Of a stretch of 64,000 bases of DNA, positions 1 through 11,205 are shown piece by piece. Made by a program: the position numbers and the translations under genes. The stretch spans positions 99,213,912 through 99,277,911 of the forward strand of contig CM043963.1 in the NCBI GenBank assembly GCA_014529385.2, written 5' to 3'. The DNA is from Adiantum capillus-veneris (lineage: Eukaryota; Streptophyta; Polypodiopsida; Polypodiales; Pteridaceae). Within the stretch, counting starts at the first letter, position 1; each line of letters starts with the position of its first letter. The notes under the pieces were generated by a model that saw only the letters and a list, made by a program, of their open reading frames with translations, did not search any database and had not been told where the DNA came from.

Positions 1-1425
1 GAGAGAGACGTCTCCAAGGTGGCAAGAAGCAAATAAGCGTTTTGAGCTTCGCGTTCTCATCCTCAAGATCTTGAATTTGTGCTTAAAGATGATCCGCCGG
101 ATCCACTTGCAGAGTGGGTACAAAAAGACGTGTTGGCTTGATGGGAGTGAATGACCCTCCGCGTTGCATCGTGACTTTTGCCTGCTCCGTGGGATCTCGT
201 CCTTGTGTTTGAGGTGTGTTGGGGGGGGGGTTCTGTTGTGTGAGCTTGCCATAAATTGAGGGAAGTTGTCACGTGCACATGGCTATGTGTGCCACTTGGA
301 CATGCTTCAACAACTTTCAGAGCCCCAGTTTTCCACTTCTTCCTAGATAGGAGTGTCTAGAATCCTGGGAGGATTAGTACCAACAAATTTGTGAGCCCAT
401 TTGCAAGATCTCCATGTCCGGCCGAGTCCATTAGATTAGGTTTTCCAGTTTTGGAACCCTCTTGCATAAATGGTTTGTACACGTGTTTTGACAGATGTTG
501 TTACACTACGATGGACATCTAGCATGACAAGCATATAGTTTTAGGTTAGAGGAATCCAACGAGTCATTCCCTGCGTCCATCGAATTCTTGGGTGGGCAGA
601 TGTGCGACGGTTTCACCTAGAAACTAACCCCCTGGTCAAAGTTATTAATAATCATTTTTATGGTTTATTTGTAGGAATTTGACAAAAATATTGTCCTACC
701 TGAGCCTTTGTGGGTTTATAACCAATAAATTGGGCCTTAAAGGGGCCAAGAGAGAGCTAGCGATATCATCAAATTTGGATAATGCTACTTGTTGTAGAGC
801 CAGCCTGGTGTTTTGGCATCAGTCAGCCCTAGAGTTTCCTGTCACCAACACTCAACTCTAGCTTTTTCTGCTCAAGGCTCCCGATCAGCTAGTGACAACA
901 GCTTTGAGCCCTAGCGCTTGCTATATTTGCAGATCAGCTCCTAGCGTTTTCAGATTTCAGCCCTTCCCTCACCGGATCGGCGTGGATCTGTACTCGCTCG
1001 CCATCTCTGTTGCGGTCCAGTACTTCGGCAGCCCATTGAGCCTCTCCTCGGCCATTCCCTCGCCGGCATCCAATGCTCCCATTGATGTCCATCATCGGCA
1101 TCGTGGAGATCTGCGTTTTCAACCCTTTATTCCTCTCACATCGGGAGTGCAATTCAGCCCCATATCAACCCCTTAGTGACCATCCGCAATTCCACATCGA
1201 GAAGGATCTAAAGGTGCATAAAATCAACCATGGAGGTGCCTCGTCTTGAGGAGTTATCGCAGCGACATTCTGTCAAAGGTGGCATCGGAAGATGCAATGA
1301 AGACAAGAACTGGCTCGTGATCCGGTGGGTACCTCGACTTCGATCTAGAACACCTGCAATGCCAAACACATGAACCAGACACACCTGTGGAGAAGAGAGA
1401 TCAGTGAGGTAGAAAGAGACAGGAC

Positions 1426-1495
<70 letters not shown>

Positions 1496-2390
1496 CTCCA
1501 TGCTGATAACAATCTGCTCATACAAGTGACCAAGGGTGGTCACATAGAAGTGACATGCCCAATGGATAGACCCGAGGTGCACACAACTGCGGCTGCTTGC
1601 TATTGACACTGCCAACTGCTTTTGCACACAAGACCATAGGCTTGCCCATCACACTGGCCAACACCCCAAGAATCCGAGAATGGAAGGAGAGGAACGGGCC
1701 TCAAGGCAACAATCAAAGCATGGTTGCCCTCTAGGGATCGGGAATCTCTCCTCTCCATACCCTCCTCAAGATGCTTGTTGACCATCGCAAGGTGTGGGAA
1801 GACCTGTCGGCGTGTGGAGATGTGAAACAGCCCCACGACAGCCCAAAAACGCTAGAGGAGCAAATGCCCAAAAGATGCTAGGCTGGCTGCTATCTCTGCC
1901 AACAACTGACCTCATCTGTGGGGGCACCCAAGGGAGGGTGCCCCTGTTGGGGCTGATCTGTTTAGCTCGAGGAGAAACCCCTGCTTGCGTCCCTCTCAAC
2001 TCCTGGAAAGGAAGTCGGACCAGGAAGCTAGAGTGAGCAATCTGCAACTGGAAAGGGAGGGTTTCGTGGACGAGGATATCTGCTACAAAACTTTGAGGTC
2101 GAATAATATGTGGCCATGGCCCATCATACCATCCAACTACTACCCCCGAAAGACGTCTGGGAAGTATCATGCTGTTTATTGAAAGTGCATCCAGCTCTAT
2201 CAAGAATCTCCTCAAGCCAACCGACTCACAAGTCGCACACCAGCATCTGCAGAGAAATATGTCGAGCTATGCCTAGAGAAGGAGAACAGGGCGGAGCTGA
2301 GTTGTGCCCCCCCTAGGGCTGCCCCTCGCCCAAGGGGAGGCCGATGGGAGCAAAAGGGTTTTTGTTCTGTCAGGGTTTTCAACCTTTGCT
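1..2390. other. Unassigned region, no gene recognised
   Basis: Open frames here are short, overlap on both strands, and resemble no family I recognise. The stretch holds a GA microsatellite at 1431-1492. The 3' tail of a LINE begins at 2391. It is probably intergenic or decayed repeat DNA. Confidence 0.5.
1431..1492. repeat. (GA)n microsatellite
   Basis: An uninterrupted GA/TC dinucleotide run of about 62 bases. Unlike the tracts at 2391, 37459 and 44267, it is not followed by the TGAAATGAAATG motif that marks LINE 3' ends in this window. Confidence 0.95.

Positions 2391-2483
<93 letters not shown>
2391..2483 (-). repeat. (TC)n tail of LINE-1
   Basis: A GA run of about 90 bases, broken once by a C, directly abuts GATGAAATGAAATG and then the conserved LINE 3' untranslated sequence. 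Read on the minus strand, the LINE ends in TTTCAT repeats followed by a long (TC)n tract. The same junction occurs at 37459-37520 and 44267-44330, so the tract is part of, or grown from, the LINE tail. Confidence 0.85.
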
Positions 2484-2487
<4 letters not shown>

Positions 2488-3187
2488 GAAATGAAATGAA
2501 ATGATATATTAACGTCTTCAAAGGCCAAAATGACCTACGAGACCAATCTGTTACATACTGGTGAATCTGATACCATGTCTGAGTACAAAAGAAAAAGAGA
2601 TACGAAATTGAATCTAGAAGTGTTACTAGCTAGAACTGTGTGGGGTATGTGTAGCCATTAATACAATGGGTGCCCAATACAAGAGAGACATACAATGGGT
2701 GATGAATCCATCCTCATTTGTACTCTGGATGTCGAGATAGTATGGCTCGAACCCTCTGTTGTAGTCTCCATCAATGCTGTGAAGCTCCTCTCCTCAATTG
2801 TGGGTGAAGCTCTTCTCCTCAATTGTGGGTGTCTCCGTAGCTTTGATGCTCTGTCAATGAGAGTACCGCGCGTGTGAGTATGAGCTGAGCTTTGCAACGG
2901 TGGCTGCTCTTCTATCTCTTCAGTGTCTGCTGTGAAGAAATCAATTATCTGTCTCTGGGATTGTCTCTCTCCAGATCTCCTTAGTAACTATCTTTGTGTC
3001 TATGTAACTCAAGTAGATACAATACAAGACATTTTTGGTCCTGATAGCTCATGACTTTATAGAAGGGTTCAAAGCCTTCTTTGAATAGACAGCGGAAGCG
3101 ACCCCGTATCTCGTAATACACTGTGCACTGACATATATAATGCATTTCTGTCTGGCTCTATATGGCATAGGCGAAATATCCTGTTAG
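2484..3187 (-). mobile_element. LINE-1, 3' part (interrupted by element A)
   Basis: The 3' untranslated region at 2484-2600 aligns by eye with the LINE copies starting at 37500, 43011 and 44313 (shared ATATTAACGTCTTCAAAGGCC-type block). At 3069-3187 the minus strand encodes the C-terminal cysteine/histidine region of the LINE protein, matching the copy at 38020-38160. The sequence stops at GTTAG (3183-3187), one side of the target duplication of gypsy element A, and resumes at 17748. Confidence 0.8.
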
Positions 3188-3769
3188 TGTAGCGAGGAAA
3201 AGGTGTCGTGCTCTCTAGAGTGGGTGCTCCTAAGTGCGACAAAAGAAACATCACATAAGAACATGACTCAAACACAGAAGTGGAATATGACTCAAGACAT
3301 GATACAACTCAAAACACAACTGCACAATCAACTCAAAGGAACTCGACAAACTCAAAGAACCATACAACTCTGGCTAGTAGCACACAACCCCAAGCTCAGG
3401 ACTCAAGGTACAATGGGGGTGTCGAGGCTCCAATGTGCAGGGAGAGTGCCAGTGGCGTGCAAAACTCTAGACTCGGGGCTTTAGACTAAACGCTAAACCA
3501 TACAAAGTGGATGATGATGCATACCCACGACTAGAACCAACCACTCATATGTATCTCCTAAAGAGCCACCAACAGCTGGCAAATATCCGAATCCAGCTAA
3601 GCCTATCTCCTAACTGAGGTGGTGGTGATATGGCCATGGTGTCCATTAGACCACCATCCGTAACACTTGCCACGTGTCACTGCCTAGGCGGGAGTCCGCC
3701 CGGTGTGAACTCAAGCCCAACTGCAACTAACTGCTTGTCCCATGCCAGTGACACTGTAGCCCTACTACA
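3188..3769 (-). repeat. 3' LTR of element A
   Basis: 582 bases, TGTAGC at one end and CTACTACA at the other, closely matching 17113-17742. It lacks a segment of about 28 bases present in the partner near 17160-17190. The adjoining GGTTGCCCACCACAAGA (3770 onward) is shared with the same position in element B (19674 onward), confirming this is the 3' side. Confidence 0.9.
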
Positions 3770-4169
3770 GGTTGCCCACCACAAGAGCACGCACCGTCTC
3801 GGTGAGATAGAACAATGAAACTAGAGAGAACAGTGAAACGAGCAGGAAAACGCAGTACACTCTGACTGAAGAAGGTGATGTTTGGAGAAGATTTTGAGTT
3901 CCTAGGAGGAAGTACCAATGAAGCAATGCCGATATTTGCAAGATATGCTGAAGAAGTAATGATCCTGGCTCAATGAGGTAAGCTGTCCAGAAAGTAGAAA
4001 CTGAAGATTACCTAGATGAACAAATCCCACAACGCTAGTGTAAATGCAACCAATCTTGAAATACATTGGTTTTAGGGCCTCCGCAACGATTAAACTTGTG
4101 AAAATTTCCCTGATTTCTTCGAGGCGTTGCTCAAAATCTAACTTGAATGGGGAGGTGGGAGGGAGGGGG

Positions 4170-4658
4170 TTAGATAGGGGCGAGGGGGTGTGGAGAGGGG
4201 CGAGAGCAAAGGAGAGGTGGAGAGGGGCTGGGTAGGAAACAACAAACGAGCAAGAGACACAATGAGAACATAGCAGATACCATGACGTGAGTTGTCATAA
4301 TGGCAGCACCGATAGCGGCGACAAACTTCCTCCTACTGCAGTCCTTTGTGAGCTTACCAAGTTTTAAGGCTTTTACTAAAGGGCTAACTGAGCAATCAAC
4401 CTCTGTGACTTCTACACTAGGTGTTGGCTCAGGTGGCTCATTGGGCTCAGTTACGGTAGGAACACAGGAAAAGGGTGGGACTTTAGGCAAAGGTTGAATA
4501 GATAGTCCTTAACAAGACATAGACTTGGTAGCTTCCAACCACTCTAACAGATCTTCAGCTGACCCATCAGGAGGAGTAGGCTGTTCTTGTTCAGGGTTGG
4601 TTTCCATTGACAGAGAACTTTGCTGCACTATGGGATCCATGCCTCCTTCTAGGCGAAT
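4170..4658 (-). pseudogene. Element A pol linker remnant (left piece)
   Basis: The minus-strand frame at 4509-4658 encodes an acidic, proline-rich segment (LEGGMDP, PPDGSAEDLLEWLEAT) that matches the linker between protease and RT of element B (about 26790-26940). Frames at 4170-4490 continue the same region but soon become non-coding. The coding sequence is cut at 4658 by element D; RT, RNase H and integrase are absent. Confidence 0.75.
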
Positions 4659-5336
4659 TGTCACAAGACGGGGACCACGTGCCAATAGAAAAGAACAGAC
4701 TTTTAGCACTTCAATAACAACTGAACTGAAAGAGAGAGACGACACGTGACACGGAGTGGCGGAATTCCACCCCAAAGAGTATTGGCCCCAAACCTTGGCG
4801 CCCCTTTCGGTATTTATTTATATTGCATCATCAAAGTACAAGCCGGTACTCCATCCTCTGTACCTTCGTCCAGAAGCATGCTCGAGAATGAGCCTATGGC
4901 CTCATATTTAAAGGCCCTAGGCCCCAAAAGCAGTTTACATAAAAAGCCTTCAAACTCAAAAGCTTCCGATCCAAAAGCAATGCCAAAAGCTGCCAGCGTA
5001 AATCACGGAATTCCGTACAACTACCACGTCAACAGTGACCGCAAAACGCAAAAATCCGTATAGTCTGCCACATCATCATGTCATCGCAATTTCTGGGTTT
5101 TTTCGTACAGTTGCCACATCATCAGTTGCTACGCAAGTCTTTTAGTGTGTGTGTGTGGGTCCTGCTTTATTTTAATCCTTTAAGTCACTTGGGCCCCATC
5201 GGATGGGGTCCCATAAGTTGGTATGACTTCTTCTTCTTTTGCTGTTGCTTGCTCTTCTTAGGGTTTAGGCCCCTCGGCCGTGATATGAAGGTTTGCTCCG
5301 TTCTTCAGTGACTTGACACGTCAGCAGTTTGTGACA
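4659..5336 (-). repeat. 3' LTR of element D
   Basis: 678 bases with TGTCACA at one end and TGTGACA at the other, a perfect 7-base terminal inverted pair. Its right half matches the F LTR remnants at 18910-19089 and 32460-32688 (shared CCCATCGGACGGGGTCCCATA-like block). Confidence 0.88.
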
Positions 5337-6319
5337 TCTCCCCTTCTTGAAAGAGAGTAATCTTCCGCGATTACAACATATCTGCAAAACAACTCAAGTT
5401 AGCTTCAAAATTTCCGAGGGACATTTCGAAGGACAATCAGTTTGCTCGTTTTTTTGGTTAAGGAGTTAGCTTCTCCACTCAGCTTTTTTGTTAAGCAGTT
5501 GGCTCCTCCTATTTTCGGCCCTTTTGTTAAGGAGTTGGCTTCTCCTTTCATCCAAATCGGAACTCTTGATATTCCGGCGTAGTAAAATTAGCAATCACAC
5601 CCAGATCGCTGATCTTCCATTGGTGTCTTGATGCACTAAGATTACAAACCTAGGCAATCTCATCCAATCAGGAATGTTCAATGTTGGCACATCACAATGC
5701 AACACAAATGCTCACATATGCATGTTACAAGACACAACAAACAACGCCGTTGAGCACTCCCTCGAGACAAACGGTCTGCGGTATAAAGCTACTCAACGAC
5801 TACCTGGTCACTCCCCCTGCAAATAACCTAAAAATGTCCGGGCCATGAGCTCAGAGGACTGTACAACCAAATGCTTCCCAGACCGCAGTCTGCGTCGCTT
5901 GGAGGTTCAAGCATACAACCAAACACTCCCCAGGCATCGGCTTGTTCGTTCGGAGGTTTTCTAGCATACAACGGAACGCTCCCCAAACATCGGCCCGCAT
6001 CGTTCCGAGATTTTCAAACATACAACGAAACGCTCCCTAGGTATCGGCCTGCGTCGTTCCGAGGTTCAAACAATACCAAAACAGTATTTCTCACTTCTCC
6101 ACCTGGGAGTATTTAAAACCAAAATCAAACAATTCAAATCGGCACCAAGATAGGTTTAAAACAAATACCATCCATTTCAAACAAAGTCCATACAGGATCA
6201 CCAAACAAGTTCTCAAACAGAACTCAAACTTAAAAAGCAATCTCGACATCAGTCGAGCTTGAAAAGTCGATTGACTTTCCATCCCGAAACCTGCACCAAA
6301 AAAATTAGGGTTAGGTTCA

Positions 6320-6660
6320 TTTCATAAGGTCGTAGTCGGCCACAGCATGGTCCATCAGCTCTTGGACAGACAAAGTTCCTCTGGCGGCGATGGTAGTCCC
6401 AAGACATAGCAATCACAACAAATCTCCAAGGTTTTTAGCTCGAAAAGAGACACCTACTAAGACATGTCGAGAAGTTTCAAGATATAATCTGCAAGGGTTT
6501 CCATGGCAAGCATTTCAGGATACCCCACTCTGCCAGAAGTTGCACTCCGAAGGAAGATGTTAGAAACCATACAACTTCGGGCAAATTTTTTTCTTGAAAG
6601 CTTGCCAAGTCCTTGGAGTGTGCGGCTTGGTACTTATTAACATCTGCATGGCATTGCTTT
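6320..6660 (-). pseudogene. Degenerate gag fragment of element D
   Basis: Nucleotides around 6325-6420 (GTAGTCGGCCACAGCATGG, GGCGATGGTAGTCCCAAG) match the minus-strand gag of F at 31861-31960. The frame is broken and shortened, with only parts of the central gag region left. Interior sequence from 5337 to about 6300 shows no coding potential that I recognise. Confidence 0.5.
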
Positions 6661-6888
6661 TGGTCTTGGATCCTTCTCTTGCAAGTGATCTTTATGGCTT
6701 ATGCCCTGTAAGACATGAGCGGTGAAGACGGGAGCGCGCCCGATGCGCGATGAAGTAAGAGTGGGAGTGACTAATAAGTCTACGGTCGGAGCACGAAGCT
6801 AAAATTTCCAATGAACTTTGGAAGTGCGATCTTGCTCTGTCTGCTCTTTGGTAGGACCGGTATGCTTTTAGAAAAGCATATACCTGAT

Positions 6889-6899
6889 GCTCTGATACC
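6889..6899 (-). promoter_or_regulatory. Primer-binding site of D (initiator Met tRNA type)
   Basis: On the minus strand the sequence GGTATCAGAGC follows two bases after the end of the 5' LTR (TGTGACA). This is the classic plant LTR-retrotransposon primer site complementary to the 3' end of initiator methionine tRNA. It fixes the orientation of D. Confidence 0.85.
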
Positions 6900-6901
6900 G
6901 C

Positions 6902-7268
6902 TGTCACAAGACGGGGACCACGTGCCAATAGAAAAGAACAGACCGAACATACTTTTAGCACTTCAATAACAACTGAACTAAAAGAGAGAGACGACACGCG
7001 GAGTGGCGAAATTCCACCCCAGAGAGTATTGACCCAAAACTTGGCGCCCCTTTCGGTATTTCTTTATATTGCATCATCAAAGTACAAGCCGGTACTCCAT
7101 CCTCTGCACCTTCGTCCAGAAGCATGCCCGAGAATGAGCCTATTTCCTCATATTTAAAGGCCCTAGGCCCCAAAAGCAGTTTACATGAAAAGCCTTCAAA
7201 CTCAAAAGCTTATGGTCCAAAAGCAATGCCAAAAAGCTGCCAGCATAAATCACGGAATTCCGTACAAC
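6902..7268 (-). repeat. Truncated 5' LTR of element D
   Basis: Matches the first 367 bases of the complete LTR at 4659-5336, apart from a short insertion (CGAACATA) near 6945, then ends abruptly at CCGTACAAC. Beyond it, element A resumes at a point corresponding to about 27297 in element B. Confidence 0.85.
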
Positions 7269-7659
7269 AGTGAGACAAGGGCTTCTATAATCAGTGAGGA
7301 ATGCAGCGGGATGGTATATCATATAGGACTGATGGTTGCACTGGGAGGTGCCCGCCACTAGGACTTGCTCTGTGGTAAAGTGATTGAATTACTGCAAGGG
7401 TTTCACTTCTAAAACTCGCATCTAGCCGCAGCATGTCACAGAGGAGAAGGTGTTCTTCAAGATTGTCTCTGCTGTAAGGGTATCTTTTTCTACCAGCGGT
7501 TTCTCTAGTACCTTCATCTGTTGTAGATCAGCAATTGATTCCAAGAAAGCGTCATCGATATCGGAGAGCAAAGATTTGGATCCTTGATTGGCAGTGTGGG
7601 ATGGCCTGTCAACAATTGGAGGCGGGTATCCACTGGTGTGAGAATGTGTGGGGGAGTTG
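7269..7659 (-). pseudogene. Element A gag-pol junction remnant (middle piece)
   Basis: The minus-strand frame at 7422-7659 contains SLLSDIDDAFLESIADLQQM, matching SLLSDIDGAFMEAVEDLQKL of element B (27264-27782). It lies between the gag zinc knuckles and the protease in family order. It is cut at 7659 by element E and resumes at 15062. Confidence 0.75.
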
Positions 7660-7664
7660 AACTT

Positions 7665-8237
7665 TGTGGGATTTTGCCGCACGTATCGAAGCAAGGGCCT
7701 TGCCTAGCACTGTGTGCGAGCCACAGATGGCTCCAAGCACGCAACTAGCCTAAACTAGTAAGCTCAAAGATGGCGATGGTGTGTCACTCACCACTCTACG
7801 CTTGCTGTCATGGAGGATTCCTCGTCGCGAAGAAGAAGGAGCTGCCGCTGCGTTGTGCTCAACCGCTTCACTGCCGCCGTGCCGTCGTCGCAATGCTCGA
7901 TCACTCTCTCTCTCTCTCTCTCTCTCACACGCATACACACACACAAGGAGATGAAGAAGAAGATGGAGATGGAGCAAGAGCACTCTTCAATTGCACAAAT
8001 GAAAGAATGAATGAGTTTTAGGTTTAGGTGACTTTTATATGAGCTCGCTCCATTCACACTTGGGTGCCCATGATTAGCCAACTAACCCTTGAATGTTCCA
8101 GTTAGAGTGCGCCTCTCATCGGCGATCACTCTACCCTTTTTCTATTGGACCGACAAGCTTGGTCCTTGACTCTACCAAATAAATAATACGGCGTTTGTCG
8201 TAGGTGATAGGGTGTCCGTGAGCCGTGAGGGTTAACA
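7665..8237 (-). repeat. 3' LTR of element E
   Basis: 573 bases, near-identical to 14456-15056. It contains a short CT/CACA microsatellite around 7903-7945. On the minus strand it is preceded by AGAAAGGGGGACA (8238-8250), a good polypurine tract. Confidence 0.92.
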
Positions 8238-9950
8238 TGTCCCCCTTTCTGATGTAGATTCCGTCCTCGGAAGCTATTGAGTTGAAGCTCGTTCGAGGTG
8301 GAAGAGCATTATTTGAGATGAATGTCCTTAGCCTTGTTCAGTCACTGCAAAATCAAACAACATTGGCACAGTAATTGCATTCTCATATAGAATTAAAAAG
8401 CATATGCAGTTATAGTCAGCCAAATTGATTGGTAACAAAATTTTAAACCATTTGTCAGTAATAAACATTAAATTGTAATATAATCAAACCCATAAACAGT
8501 TGTAAAAAGAAAAAACTAAACAAGTTCGGGGTCGCTAATTTAACGGTCGAAAGGCACTAAAGATTGACTATTAATACCATGGGCAAGCTTCTCAATTTTC
8601 TCTGGTCAATTAAGTTGTTTAATCGCGAGAGCCAAGTATTTCATGTCCGAGGACTAACTAGAGGCTATACCTAGAAGACCTTGTAGTTAAGCTACGATAA
8701 AAGGATTGCTCATGAAATCATTGGCTGACTTATTTCTTTTTCTTTGACCCCCCAAAGTCTTTTCATAGTGATTCAATTTTGATGTGTGTGCTTATTTTGT
8801 ATGCCTTGGGTTTTTTGCTTTTCAAGAAAAAGCGCCCACACTGGGAACCTCTAGGACTCTAGTACCATAGGCGATACATGTGAGTGAAGTACCAAATCAA
8901 GCTGAGATTTCTCTTTCTGCTTTAGATTTTACATTGTGACACTTTGATTTTTTATTGTTTGTTCGTTTTTAGCATTTTAATTTTGTAACTATGGGGGGGT
9001 TATATAACACTGTTACCCTCAGGCTCATCACATTCGTAAACTCCCTTTATAATACTTAAGATAAAGGTCAATAGGGACTAAGCCCACTAGAAAGCCCTAG
9101 TACATCGCACACAATGCTGCCTAAATCTGATTAAGAACCTAAGTAACCATTGATTATTAGGAAGGCATTCCCCATGGTATTAAGAGAAGATCTCTAACGC
9201 TTAGCTTGGTCAAACTAGCTTAGTCGGACTGCTTGCTTTTTAAACCTAGACAAGTAATTATGACAAAATATTACATTGAATTTAATGTTTGTTACGAAGC
9301 AAATGCGTTGAATATTATGCTACCAATCACAATTAAAGCAGACAAACATAGATGCAAAGAAGATAAGGGACAATGCTAATGGACAAGAAACATCTGTTTG
9401 TGTTGATGATCGCGCTTGGTTTGAAGAGTGAACTAGAGAAAGATTCCATGAAGCTCCAAATCCTAACCACAGCAACACGTTCATGTACACACTATGAAGA
9501 ATACCTCTAGGAGGTACATCAGTGGGGCAAAAGAACTTTGCTAATCACTAAACTCTAAAACAGAAACACTCCTATTGTACTAATCCTACCAATCCTCCAT
9601 CACTCGAGTGATGAGGATCAAAGGTGTTTGATGACATAGGTTTCTGTTTTAGTGTACCGGATGTGAATGTGTAGGTTTGGGTCAATGTTTTGACTTTTAT
9701 TGTGCACACTCGTTTGCTAATTGCTCTTACTCTTTACTATTTTTGTTTTTTGTGAGTATGAGGCTTTATATATACATTCCTTAAGATCGAAAAGCTCAAG
9801 GGTCAGGGAAAGAAGGGTAAGAGGGAAATAAATCAATAGGCTGACATGAATGAAGACTCCCCCCTTCCTTGGGTAGATTATACTTTAAAAGGATGTCATC
9901 ACCTTTTGGAACCAGTTATTCCAATTGGTAATAGGTGAGGATTTTAATTC
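8238..9950. other. Element E 3' untranslated interior, no gene seen
   Basis: AT-rich sequence with no open frame of note on either strand. It begins with the minus-strand polypurine tract (8238-8250). In full-length relatives this position would hold RT and integrase; I see no remnant of them. Confidence 0.55.
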
Positions 9951-9954
9951 TCTA

Positions 9955-10851
9955 TTACCTTGGGTGCCTCATCGAGTTGCAAGGGGGGTAAGGTACTCTC
10001 CCATGAACGAACTTGAAGTAGTGCATCACGTAATAATTGAACAATGGGAGGTGTGTCTTTGTAACTTCATAGAGGCTGCCTATGGTAGGTGGAGGTTGTG
10101 TAGAAGCTTTTACCTCTATTGATGCATTACATGAGGAGCTAAAAGATTTATTCGTTTTTTCTATGGTTGAATTGAGCAAAACAAGCCTTTCTTGCTTGGA
10201 AACCCATACTAGCTTTGGATCCGGTGTATAGTGTTCTGTGATTTTTTCTTTCCCACGATCTTTCATCAGCTTTGTCGTCATAGGGTTTGACTCACATGGG
10301 TCAGGTGACAGGTAAGAACACAATCTACGTTTTGGCACCCAGATTTGATCATTTCCTTGATAGTAGCCTTGGGCTTCCAATAGTTGTTAATAAATCCAAT
10401 GCCACGTTTCCTTACATTTCTTAGAGCGAGTGGGACGTTTCTTACAAGGCTTCCGTTTTTTAGCATCAACCATGGTTGTTAAAGAAGATTTAGGGATCCA
10501 CTTGTATGTTTTCTTTGTTATATGAGAACGAGTCTTGTCAAAAGCTATATGCATTGCTTCTAGCATATTTAAGGGTACGAGTGGTGGCATTTCATCTCCC
10601 TCAGGTGTTACCCAGGTCGTCCCCCTATTTCCCCAAGTGTCTATGGTTGCCGCTAGGTGGACCCAATCCACATTGTCCGACTTAGTCATCCCAGGTAGTG
10701 CATCCATATAAGGAGAATCTTCCCCAACGTCAGTGTCCGCTTTACATGTGTAACAATACTGCAATAAGGCAGAGTGAACTGTGGTGTCAGATCTATGATC
10801 AATTATAAACTTGTTTTCTAGAGGATGTGCTCTACCAGTTACAAGATCCAC
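9955..10851 (-). CDS. Unrecognised ORFs downstream of element E protease
   Basis: Two overlapping minus-strand frames: 10387-10851 (154 codons) and 9955-10380 (141 codons). The first ends in a basic stretch (KKRKPCKKRPTRSKKCKE). They follow the protease segment in the direction of transcription. I recognise no RT, RNase H or integrase motif in them. They could be a diverged downstream part of the polyprotein or chance frames. Confidence 0.35.
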
Positions 10852-11205
10852 TCGATGACAGAATCTTGGAACTTCAAGTAGACATGGTTTTTAGACCAGT
10901 CATGCATCATTTTTGTTTCTCTCATAAAAGGACGTCCTAAGTTCATCTCCGATGCCATAGTGTGCTTGGAGAAATCCATAACAATGAAGGTAATTCTTAT
11001 TTTATGTCCAAGGACCTTGATCTTGAGATCTTCTAGCATCCCAATGGGTTTAGCAATAGACCCATTGGCCATCTTCACTACTATGGTTGTGGTCGCAAGG
11101 TGAGATCTTCCCATAGTTTCCTAGCAATTTTTAGTCACAATGCTAACCTCAGCGCCACCATCAAGGATTCCCTTCACAGTTAATCCCTTGGTAGTGATTA
11201 GTATG
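10839..11205 (-). CDS. Retropepsin-like protease segment of element E
   Basis: Minus-strand translation from about 11200 gives GILDGGAEVSIVT, the aspartic protease active-site pattern (D-G-G-A in place of D-S/T-G-A). A stop (TAG, about 11120) follows. The frame then continues at 10839-11114 with IVVKMANGSIAKPIG, a hydrophobic stretch and LGRPFM, the usual C-terminal flap and LGR motif of gypsy proteases. The protease would cleave the gag polyprotein; the internal stop suggests it is inactive here. Confidence 0.65.

Larger units (their letters stand above)
4659..7268 (-). mobile_element. LTR element D, nested in A
   Basis: Repeats starting TGTCACAAGACGGGG lie at 4659 and 6902. The left (3') copy is complete, 678 bases, ending TTTGTGACA. 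The right (5') copy stops at 7268 after 367 bases. The minus-strand interior is 1.57 kb, with an iMet-type primer site beside the 5' LTR and a purine-rich AAGAAGGGGAGA tract beside the 3' LTR. No target duplication remains: compared with element B, about 350 bases of host element A are missing to the right, so one deletion removed the LTR end and flank. D is related to element F (18910-32688). Confidence 0.85.

Noticed and set aside
1370-1606. Long Arg-Glu or Leu-Ser repeat proteins across GA/CT tracts
   Set aside because: These frames are translations of dinucleotide microsatellites and have no independent coding support. The same applies at 2304, 14561, 52525, 55028 and similar sites.
3280-3484. 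Gln/Thr-rich plus-strand ORFs in the A LTR
   Set aside because: They lie wholly inside the LTR, recur in the other LTR only in part, and run against the element's coding strand.
5871-6116. Tandem-looking ORF with FRDFQTYNETLPRYRPASF repeats as a protein gene
   Set aside because: The repeats (ACAACCAAACGCTCCCCAGRC-type units) are non-coding interior repeats of element D, also present without an open frame in F at 30770-30930.
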